From Auritidibacter sp. Marseille-P8566 (GTDB lineage: Bacteria > Bacteroidota > Bacteroidia > Flavobacteriales > Flavobacteriaceae), in NCBI GenBank assembly GCA_943325595.2, contig CALPQA020000139.1, positions 1 through 5,839 on the forward strand: DNA of 5,839 bases, written 5' to 3'. The translations under genes and the position numbers were made by a program. The notes below the pieces were generated by a model. It searched no databases, was not told the origin of the DNA, and saw only the letters and a list, made by a program, of their open reading frames with translations. The stretch's first letter is position 1. Each line of letters starts with the position of its first letter. This document shows positions 1 through 5,839 of the stretch, piece after piece.

Positions 1-2
1 AA

Positions 3-2027
3 TATGGTGTAGATGTTTTGCTAGGACCGGGAATGAACATTCACAGAAATCCATTGTGTGGAAGAAACTTCGAATATTATTCGGAAGACCCTTTATTAAC
101 TGGTAAAATTGCGGCTTCAATAATTAATGGTATACAGTCAAACGGTGTTGGAACTTCGGCGAAGCATTTTGCTGCTAATAATCAAGAGCGCAATCGTATG
201 GGAATTAATGCTCATATTAGCGAAAGGGCTTTACGCGAAATCTATCTAAGAGGATTTGAAATTACTGTTAGAGAAGCACAACCATGGACAATTATGTCGT
301 CTTACAATCTTATTAATGGAACGTATACTTCTTCGAGAAAAGATTTATTAACTACTGTACTAAGAAATGAATGGGGTTTTAAAGGTTTAGTAATGACCGA
401 TTGGTTTGGAGGCTATAATAGCTTTATGAGTCCTTTTTCTCCTAATGCCGTGAGTGATGTAACCGCTCAATTAACCGCTGGAAATGATTTGTTAATGCCA
501 GGAATGCCAAGTCAAAAACAAGCCATATTAGATAATATGAAAAGCGGAAAACTAACAGCCGATGTTGTAAACAAGGATTTAACTCGAATCTTAGAATTGG
601 TGATGAGATCGCCTTCCATGAGTAATTATAAATATTCGGATATGCCAAACTTAAAAGAAAATGCAGAAGTAACTCGACAAGCTGCTGCTGAAGGAACTAT
701 ATTATTAAAAAATGAAAATAACGCGCTCCCTCTTTCTTCTAAAGCTACAGCACTAGCAGTTTTTGGTATAACTTCTTATGATTTTATTTCAGGTGGCACC
801 GGAAGTGGTGATGTTAATGAAGCCTACTCCATTTCGTTAATTGACGGATTAACTAATGCTGATTCTAAGTCGTTAACAAACAATGAAGTTAATAAAATAA
901 ACCTAAAAAATAATTCGGGGGTTGAATTATCTAAAGAAAAAAATGCTCCACAAAAACCAACAACATCCTATACAATCGACAAAGAATTAGAAGCTTTATA
1001 CCAACCATATGTTGTTGAACAAAAGGCAAAAGAAATGGACCGTCGTGAAAAAAACGGGGGGTTATTAGCCACCCCAAAACGAATTGTTGAATTAGAATTA
1101 TCAAACGAAATCGTCAAAAACAAAGCAAATACATCACAAATAGCATTAATAACAATTGGCAGAAATGCTGGCGAAGATGCAGACAGAAATATAGAGGATG
1201 ACTTTAATTTAGCCGCTGATGAATTGAATTTAATAAACAATGTGTCTGAAGCTTTTCACGCAAAAGGAAAAAAAGTAATTGTAATTCTAAATATTGGTGG
1301 TGTGATTGAAACTGCTAGTTGGAAAAACAAAGTAGACGCGATTCTTTTGCCATGGCAACCAGGTCAAGAAGGTGGTAATTCTGTTGCAGATGTTTTCTCA
1401 GGAAAAGTAACTCCTTCAGGAAAATTAACAATGAGTTTCCCAGTAAAATATGAAGAAACGTCTTCAAATAAAAACTGGATTGGAACACCTGCTGAAAACC
1501 CAACTAATGTAAATTATGAAGAAGGAGTTTATGTTGGATACCGTTATTTCAATACGTTTAACGTAAAAACATCTTATGAATTTGGATACGGATTATCCTA
1601 TACAACCTTTGATGTTGCTGGTTTAAAATTAAGCACTACCAATTTTTCCAATAAATTGACAGCTACAGTAACTGTGAAAAATACAGGAAAAATAGCTGGT
1701 AAAGAAGTGGTTGAATTATATCTTTCAGCTCCTTCAAAAAATACTGACAAACCAAGTTCAGAATTAAAAGCTTTTGCTAAAACAAATTTATTACAACCAG
1801 GAGAAAGTCAAACTATTACTTTGACACTAAATCCTAAAGATTTGGCATCATTTGTAACGGATAGAAATGCTTGGATTGCAGAAGCAGGTGCGTATAAAGT
1901 AGCTATTGGAACATCGTCTTTAAACATCAAACAAACGGCTAGTTTTTCTGTAGCCAAAGAAATAGTTGTTGAAAAAACAAACTCTTCATTTGCTGCAGAC
2001 GTAAAATTCACAGATTTGAAACATTAA
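3..2027 (+). CDS. Glycoside hydrolase family 3, beta-glucosidase type (5' truncated by window edge)
   Basis: This is the C-terminal 674 residues of a GH3 enzyme, which releases glucose or a similar sugar from the non-reducing end of beta-linked glycosides with retention of configuration. The reading frame is open to the left edge (first full codon at 3), so the true start is outside. A TTG at 18 lies inside the conserved barrel and is not a start. Numbering from codon 3: residues 1-210 are the end of the TIM barrel, with GRNFEYYSEDP, the AKHF motif (Lys54-His55) and MTDW, whose Asp133 (399-401) is the expected nucleophile. Residues 230-530 are the alpha/beta sandwich, with GRNAGEDADR, whose Glu391 (1173-1175) is the expected acid/base, and the GYGLSYT motif. 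Residues 545-645 are a fibronectin III-like domain. The order matches Thermotoga Bgl3B-type enzymes. Roughly 110-140 residues are missing, probably including a signal peptide for periplasmic or surface location. The exact substrate cannot be read from the sequence. Confidence 0.95.
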   Translation, partial: YGVDVLLGPGMNIHRNPLCGRNFEYYSEDPLLTGKIAASIINGIQSNGVGTSAKHFAANNQERNRMGINAHISERALREIYLRGFEITVREAQPWTIMSSYNLINGTYTSSRKDLLTTVLRNEWGFKGLVMTDWFGGYNSFMSPFSPNAVSDVTAQLTAGNDLLMPGMPSQKQAILDNMKSGKLTADVVNKDLTRILELVMRSPSMSNYKYSDMPNLKENAEVTRQAAAEGTILLKNENNALPLSSKATALAVFGITSYDFISGGTGSGDVNEAYSISLIDGLTNADSKSLTNNEVNKINLKNNSGVELSKEKNAPQKPTTSYTIDKELEALYQPYVVEQKAKEMDRREKNGGLLATPKRIVELELSNEIVKNKANTSQIALITIGRNAGEDADRNIEDDFNLAADELNLINNVSEAFHAKGKKVIVILNIGGVIETASWKNKVDAILLPWQPGQEGGNSVADVFSGKVTPSGKLTMSFPVKYEETSSNKNWIGTPAENPTNVNYEEGVYVGYRYFNTFNVKTSYEFGYGLSYTTFDVAGLKLSTTNFSNKLTATVTVKNTGKIAGKEVVELYLSAPSKNTDKPSSELKAFAKTNLLQPGESQTITLTLNPKDLASFVTDRNAWIAEAGAYKVAIGTSSLNIKQTASFSVAKEIVVEKTNSSFAADVKFTDLKH

Positions 2028-2052
2028 TTTTAGAATAAGTTACTCTTTTTAT

Positions 2053-2086
2053 AAATGGATTCGATGAAAGTCGGGTCCATTTTTTT
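2053..2086 (+). terminator. Rho-independent terminator after the GH3 gene
   Basis: A 12-bp stem with two G-T wobbles pairs 2053-2064 (AAATGGATTCGA) with 2071-2082 (TCGGGTCCATTT) around a six-base loop TGAAAG. The 3' arm runs directly into a T-tract (seven T at 2080-2086). It lies 25 bases after the GH3 stop and well before the panB start, so it separates the two transcription units. It also covers the upstream extension of the panB frame, arguing that the extension is not translated. Confidence 0.85.
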
Positions 2087-2116
2087 GTTTAAAAGAAATT
2101 GTTTTTACTACTTTTA
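2084..2116 (+). promoter_or_regulatory. Candidate Bacteroidota-type promoter for panB
   Basis: TTTG at 2084-2087 and TACTTTTA at 2109-2116 are 21 bases apart. This fits the known Bacteroidetes sigma-ABfr pattern TTTG, 17-23 bases, TAnnTTTG, except that the last base of the -7 element is A instead of G. The -7 element ends 22 bases before the panB ATG. A promoter is expected here because a strong terminator lies just upstream. The match is suggestive only, since such motifs arise easily in AT-rich DNA. Confidence 0.4.
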
Positions 2117-2138
2117 CAACTTAAATAGAAAAGCTAAA

Positions 2139-2957
2139 ATGTCTGTATCCAAAAAAGATTATAAAAGAATAACTACCAAGTCGCTGTTTGAAATGAAAGC
2201 CAATGGCGAAAAAATTTCAATGCTAACAGCCTACGATTATACAATGGCAAAAATTGTTGACACCGCTGGAATTGATGTAATTCTAGTAGGTGATTCAGCT
2301 TCCAACGTAATGGCAGGTCATGAAACAACATTACCAATAACTTTAGATCAAATGATTTATCACGCTTCTAGTGTGGTTCGTGCTATCGAACGTGCTTTGG
2401 TAGTAGTGGATTTGCCTTTTGGTAGTTACCAATCGGATTCAAAAGAAGCATTACGCTCTTCTATCAGAATAATGAAAGAAAGTGGTGGACATGCTGTAAA
2501 ATTAGAAGGCGGAAGCGAAATTAAAGAGTCGATAAAAAAAATATTAAATGCTGGAATACCCGTAATGGGACATTTAGGATTAACACCGCAATCAATTTAC
2601 AAATTTGGAAGTTATACCGTTCGCGCCAAAGAAGTGGAAGAAGCCGAAAAATTAATGCAAGATGCAAAAATGCTTGAAAAAATTGGGTGCTTTGCTTTAG
2701 TTTTAGAAAAAATACCTGCTCATTTAGCCGCAAAAGTTGCTCAAAGTATTTCTATTCCTGTAATTGGAATTGGTGCTGGCGGTGGCGTTGATGGTCAAGT
2801 ACTTGTAATTCACGACATGTTAGGAATGAATAACGAATTTAGTCCTCGATTTTTGAGACGCTATTTGAATTTATATGAAGAAATGACTACAGCAATTGGA
2901 CAATATGTTACCGATGTAAAATCGAGTGATTTTCCAAATGCAAATGAGCAATATTAA
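2139..2957 (+). CDS. panB: 3-methyl-2-oxobutanoate hydroxymethyltransferase (ketopantoate hydroxymethyltransferase)
   Basis: This cytoplasmic enzyme transfers a hydroxymethyl group from 5,10-methylenetetrahydrofolate to 2-oxoisovalerate, giving ketopantoate, the first committed step to pantothenate and coenzyme A. The 272-residue product is the usual length for PanB (a decameric TIM barrel with bound Mg2+). Expected metal ligands are Asp52 (in LVGDS), Asp91 (VVDLPFGSY) and Glu123 (KLEGG). The expected catalytic base is Glu190 (LVLEKIP). Their spacing parallels Asp45, Asp84, Glu114 and Glu181 of E. coli PanB. The signatures GHLGLTPQS and [12 protein letters not shown] are also present. The start at 2139 ([13 protein letters not shown]) was chosen because homologous sequence begins here. 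An in-frame ATG at 2055 would add 28 non-conserved residues encoded across the terminator hairpin. The next gene follows at very short distance, suggesting an operon. No panC or panD is in the window. Confidence 0.97.
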   Translation: MSVSKKDYKRITTKSLFEMKANGEKISMLTAYDYTMAKIVDTAGIDVILVGDSASNVMAGHETTLPITLDQMIYHASSVVRAIERALVVVDLPFGSYQSDSKEALRSSIRIMKESGGHAVKLEGGSEIKESIKKILNAGIPVMGHLGLTPQSIYKFGSYTVRAKEVEEAEKLMQDAKMLEKIGCFALVLEKIPAHLAAKVAQSISIPVIGIGAGGGVDGQVLVIHDMLGMNNEFSPRFLRRYLNLYEEMTTAIGQYVTDVKSSDFPNANEQY

Positions 2958-2983
2958 TCCCACTACCCTAAATGGGAATTGAA

Positions 2984-3673
2984 ATGAAAATAATTTCCGA
3001 TAAATCCAACCTCCAAGTGCTACACGAAGACAACCATCTTATTGTGGTAAATAAACGTGTAGGAGATATTGTGCAAGGGGACAAAACAGGAGACAAACCC
3101 TTGTCGGATGTCGTAAAAGAATATATAAAAGACAAATACAACAAGCCTGGAGAAGTATTTCTTGGGGTGGTCCATCGATTAGACAGACCCACAACTGGAA
3201 TAGTAGTTTTTGCAAGAACAAGTAAGGCTTTGACTCGTATGAATGAGCTCTTTAGCAATCGTGAAACTCAAAAAACATATTGGGCAATTGTAAAAAACAA
3301 ACCTCTAAATTCAGAAGATAAACTCGTTCATTATTTGAAAAGAAACGAAAAGAATAACACCTCAAAAGCACATTCAAGAGAAGTTCCCGAGAGTAAATTA
3401 GCTAGTTTGGACTATAAAATTATAGCAACATTACAAAATTATTATGCTCTAGAAATAAATCTTCATACGGGCAGACACCATCAAATTAGAGCACAATTAG
3501 CTGCCATTGGATCTCCAATAAAAGGCGATTTGAAATATGGTTTTGACAGAAGTAACCCCGATGGAGGCATTCATTTACATGCACGAAAATTAGTTTTTGT
3601 TCATCCCGTTACTAAAGAAAATATAAATATTATTGCACCCACACCAAAAGATGTTATTTGGAATGCTTTTTAA
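2984..3673 (+). CDS. RluA family pseudouridine synthase
   Basis: The product isomerises uridine to pseudouridine in rRNA or tRNA; which site it modifies cannot be told from sequence. Numbered from the ATG at 2984 (229 residues), the catalytic motif is HRLDRPTTG, with Asp67 (3182-3184) as the nucleophile. The family's second motif is KTYWAIV, and the third is HTGRHHQIRAQL followed by GDLKYG. There is no N-terminal S4 RNA-binding domain, so it is a compact catalytic-domain form like RluA/TruC rather than RluC/RluD. An in-frame ATG at 2972 would add four residues (MGIE). I prefer 2984 because flavobacterial relatives, as I recall them, begin MKII, but the sequence alone does not settle it. The gene starts only 26 bases (14 for the alternative) after panB stops, with no terminator between, so co-transcription with panB is likely. 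Confidence 0.93.
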   Translation: MKIISDKSNLQVLHEDNHLIVVNKRVGDIVQGDKTGDKPLSDVVKEYIKDKYNKPGEVFLGVVHRLDRPTTGIVVFARTSKALTRMNELFSNRETQKTYWAIVKNKPLNSEDKLVHYLKRNEKNNTSKAHSREVPESKLASLDYKIIATLQNYYALEINLHTGRHHQIRAQLAAIGSPIKGDLKYGFDRSNPDGGIHLHARKLVFVHPVTKENINIIAPTPKDVIWNAF

Positions 3674-3733
3674 TTAAAAAAAATTGTAAATTTATATTTC
3701 TATTCACACAAATAATTTTAAACCAAAAATCCA

Positions 3734-5074
3734 ATGAAAAACCTAATCTTAATTCCGATTTTACTGCTTTCATTAAATTCTTTTTCTCAAGATCATTTCT
3801 CAGGAATTACAACTTCTAAACGTGTTGGGATACTGAATGTTGGAATGAATCCTTCTGAATTAGCTAGTTTAAACAGCAAATTTGAATTACAATTGTTCTC
3901 TTCAAGCATCAATGTTTCTAATAATAAAATTGGATTCAGTGATATAATTGATGGTAACAATTTAGAAAACATGATTTTCAAAGGTACAGATCCTGTAAAC
4001 TTTAATATTGACACTGAATTTCTAGGACCTGGATTCGCTATTAAATTATTGAAATGGGGATTTGCAGTTACCTCAAAAGGGCATATTAAAGGCAATGTAG
4101 TTGATGTAGATCCAAATCTTGGTTCGGCACTTATCAATAGTGCATTAAGTTCTGTAGGAAGTTCCTCTGTAATATCTAGTTCTACAAATCAAAGGATGAA
4201 CGCTACTGCTTGGGGAGAAATAGGTTTTTCGGTTGCTCACAAAATTTATGAAACTGAAAAATATAAAATTAATGGTGGTATTACACTTAAACTTTTATTC
4301 CCTGGTGCTTATGCAAATATTGGACTTGATAAATTTCAAGGAAAAATTACTGACAATTCAGGAAATTTAATACTTACCAATGCTAGTGCTAATATGAATA
4401 TTGCCTATTCTGGAAGCCTTGGTAACGAGTTTACAAACACAAGCGATTATACCAAATCAGTTTTTGGTAACCTTCAAGGGATGGCAACAGATATCGGTTT
4501 TGACTACCAACTTATCAGTAGCGGAAAAAATTATAAATTAAAAGTTGGAGCTGCTATAAAAAATATTGGAAGCATGACTTTCAAATCAGATTCAAATTAT
4601 TCTACAGATTATACTTTGTCAATTCAAGGCTCTCAACAGTTGAATTTAAATCAATTTCAAAATTCAAATGGTGTAAAAGATATTGAACAAGTATTGGTAA
4701 ATAGTGGCTATCTTAGTAATACTCCACAAAGCAAAGATTTTAAAGTGCAACTACCAACGGTTTTAAATCTTTATGCCGACATCAAAATTATACCTAAAGT
4801 TAATGTTACTCTTTTCACCCAACAAAAAATTAATAACAACAGTGGAAACGACCAAATTACTTCACAAAATATCATTTCTGTAACTCCACGTTTTTCTGCT
4901 GGATTCTTTGAAGCCTATGTTCCAATATCTGTAAATGAAGTTTCTGGGACTGCTGCAGGAGTTGGATTTAGATTGGGTGGTTTTTTCCTTGGTTCTAATT
5001 CTGTACTTTCAGCAATTACAAGTGATGGTAAACAAGCCGATTTCTATACTGGATTCCGATTCGCTTTTCTATAG
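3734..5074 (+). CDS. Predicted outer-membrane beta-barrel protein, DUF5723-like
   Basis: The 446-residue product begins with a clear signal peptide: Lys3, a hydrophobic stretch of about residues 4-13, and a likely cleavage near SFS-Q-D at residues 17-20. The mature part has no cysteine and is rich in Ser, Asn, Gly and alternating hydrophobic residues. It ends in an aromatic/hydrophobic strand (FRFAFL), as outer-membrane barrels usually do. An early NPSELASLNSKFELQL segment, then GPGFAIKL and the VDVDPNLGSALINS region, resemble Bacteroidota proteins grouped as DUF5723. That assignment is from memory of the family pattern and is moderate. A serine-rich stretch (about residues 137-152) and a long polar segment around 290-340 may be loops. 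Function is unknown; it is neither SusC/D-like nor lipobox-bearing. It starts 60 bases after the pseudouridine synthase, with a leader of mostly A and T and no Shine-Dalgarno site. A PorP/SprF or FadL-like barrel is a less likely alternative. Confidence 0.85.
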   Translation: MKNLILIPILLLSLNSFSQDHFSGITTSKRVGILNVGMNPSELASLNSKFELQLFSSSINVSNNKIGFSDIIDGNNLENMIFKGTDPVNFNIDTEFLGPGFAIKLLKWGFAVTSKGHIKGNVVDVDPNLGSALINSALSSVGSSSVISSSTNQRMNATAWGEIGFSVAHKIYETEKYKINGGITLKLLFPGAYANIGLDKFQGKITDNSGNLILTNASANMNIAYSGSLGNEFTNTSDYTKSVFGNLQGMATDIGFDYQLISSGKNYKLKVGAAIKNIGSMTFKSDSNYSTDYTLSIQGSQQLNLNQFQNSNGVKDIEQVLVNSGYLSNTPQSKDFKVQLPTVLNLYADIKIIPKVNVTLFTQQKINNNSGNDQITSQNIISVTPRFSAGFFEAYVPISVNEVSGTAAGVGFRLGGFFLGSNSVLSAITSDGKQADFYTGFRFAFL

Positions 5075-5118
5075 AAAATTACATTCATACTAATTTATTA
5101 CTTCTAATTTTTAAATTT

Positions 5119-5839
5119 ATGGAATTCAAAACCAATATCAATTTCCGAAAAGAATCCTTAAAAAAATTGTTGTTTTCCATTCAAGAAAATGAAGATAGAA
5201 TTATTAAAGCGCTGTATGATGATTTTAAAAAACCAGCCTTTGAAGCTGTTTTAACTGAAACAAGCTATGTAATTGGTGATTTAAAAGACACCATCAAAAA
5301 TATAAACAGACGGGCAAAACCAAAGAAAGTTTTGCCCTCCATTTTAAATTTTCCTTCCAAAGATTTTATTTACAGTGAGCCTTATGGCAAAATTCTAATA
5401 ATTGCTCCTTGGAATTATCCGTTTCAGTTGGCTTTATGTCCACTAATTGCCGCCGTTTCTGCAGGTAATTCAGTCGTATTAAAACCATCGGAATTAACTC
5501 CTCACACCTCAAGCATTATCGCTGAAATTGTTACTGGAGTATTTGACAAAAACCACGTAGAAGTAGTTGAGGGAGGTGTTGAAATTTCTCAAAAACTACT
5601 TTCACAACGTTGGGATTTTATTTTTTTTACTGGAAGTGTAGCTGTAGGGAAAATTGTTGCCAAAGCAGCAGCAGAAAATTTAACTCCAATAACATTAGAA
5701 TTAGGAGGTAAAAACCCTTGTATTATTGAAGAAAGTGCCGAATTAAAATTGGCTGCAAAACGAATTGTTTGGGGAAAATTTATCAATGCAGGACAAACAT
5801 GTATTGCGCCAGATTATTTACTCGTTCAAGAAAATGTAA
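5119..5839 (+). CDS. Aldehyde dehydrogenase, class 3 (ALDH3) type, 3' truncated by window edge
   Basis: The frame is open from ATG 5119 to the right edge, giving 240 complete codons of a family that normally has about 450-460 residues. The enzyme oxidises aldehydes to acids with NAD(P)+. Visible catalytic elements are Asn99 in APWNYP (5413-5415), Glu194 in TLELGGKNP (5698-5700) and the nucleophile Cys228 in NAGQTC (5800-5802). The spacings of 95 and 34 residues equal those of Asn114, Glu209 and Cys243 in rat ALDH3A1. FFTGSVAVGK is the cofactor-binding loop, and KPSEL the adenine-ribose site. No other in-frame ATG lies between the previous stop and 5119, so the start is well supported. The N-terminus is short and lacks a signal peptide, as in the cytoplasmic class 3 group. 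The natural substrate (medium or long-chain aliphatic, or aromatic aldehydes in this class) cannot be assigned. The gene begins 44 bases after the outer-membrane protein gene. Confidence 0.95.
   Translation, partial: MEFKTNINFRKESLKKLLFSIQENEDRIIKALYDDFKKPAFEAVLTETSYVIGDLKDTIKNINRRAKPKKVLPSILNFPSKDFIYSEPYGKILIIAPWNYPFQLALCPLIAAVSAGNSVVLKPSELTPHTSSIIAEIVTGVFDKNHVEVVEGGVEISQKLLSQRWDFIFFTGSVAVGKIVAKAAAENLTPITLELGGKNPCIIEESAELKLAAKRIVWGKFINAGQTCIAPDYLLVQENV

Noticed and set aside
18..20. TTG at 18 as a start for the GH3 gene.
   Set aside because: The frame is open to the window edge, and the codons before it (YGVDV) already match the conserved GH3 barrel, so the gene is simply cut off.
442..2011. 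Several minus-strand open frames of 60-90 codons inside the GH3 gene.
   Set aside because: They are antisense to a well-conserved coding frame, have no recognisable motifs, and are expected by chance in such DNA.
1..2027. A polysaccharide utilisation locus around the GH3 gene.
   Set aside because: No SusC/SusD pair, sulfatase, regulator or second carbohydrate enzyme is visible; a strong terminator follows, and upstream genes are outside the window.
2055..2138. Upstream extension of panB from ATG 2055 (28 extra residues).
   Set aside because: The extension is coded by the terminator hairpin and T-tract, has a composition unlike PanB, and family members begin near the ATG at 2139.
3684..3720. 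Possible promoter before the outer-membrane protein gene: TATATTTC (3693-3700) or TAATTTTA (3713-3720).
   Set aside because: The first lacks a TTG at the right distance, and the second lies 26 bases from the nearest TTG, outside the usual 17-23. The region is too AT-rich to call.
2521..4137. Minus-strand open frames inside panB, the pseudouridine synthase and the outer-membrane protein gene.
   Set aside because: All lie opposite confidently assigned genes and show no family motif or upstream signal.
5075..5118. Terminator or promoter in the gap before the aldehyde dehydrogenase gene.
   Set aside because: Apart from the small palindrome at the preceding stop there is no stem with a T-tract and no well-spaced TTG/TAnnTTTG pair.
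5589..5786. Minus-strand open frame of 65 codons in the aldehyde dehydrogenase region.
   Set aside because: The + strand here encodes intact ALDH motifs (TLELGGKNP, GQTC), so the reverse frame is a shadow.

Overview
The window looks like ordinary chromosomal DNA from a member of the Bacteroidota, most likely Flavobacterium or a close relative in the Flavobacteriaceae. The base composition is clearly AT-rich and codon third positions favour A/T. Starts are preceded by A/T-rich leaders rather than strong Shine-Dalgarno sequences. One upstream region fits the Bacteroidota promoter pattern (TTTG, about 20 bases, TAnnTTTG). The proteins resemble flavobacterial homologues. The genus is an inference from these traits; no marker gene is present.

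All five genes lie on the + strand. (1) From the left edge to 2027 is the 3' part of a family 3 glycoside hydrolase (beta-glucosidase type), with the catalytic nucleophile and acid/base both visible; its N-terminus lies outside the window. A strong hairpin with a T-tract (2053-2086) closes this unit. (2) panB, 2139-2957, encodes ketopantoate hydroxymethyltransferase, the first step of pantothenate/CoA synthesis. (3) An RluA-type pseudouridine synthase, about 2984-3673, follows panB at very short distance and is probably co-transcribed with it. (4) A signal-peptide-bearing predicted outer-membrane beta-barrel protein, 3734-5074, resembles the DUF5723 group and has no known function. (5) The 5' half of a class 3 aldehyde dehydrogenase starts at 5119 and runs off the right edge.

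The genes do not form one pathway. The hydrolase is a separate transcription unit for glycan use. panB and the pseudouridine synthase look like a housekeeping pair. The outer-membrane protein and the aldehyde dehydrogenase may be read through from upstream or from weak local promoters. No intergenic gap reaches 300 bases; the largest is 111 bases (2028-2138). I see no tRNA, rRNA, CRISPR array, insertion sequence or prophage signature. I found no convincing sign of an undescribed system; the least explained item is the outer-membrane protein.
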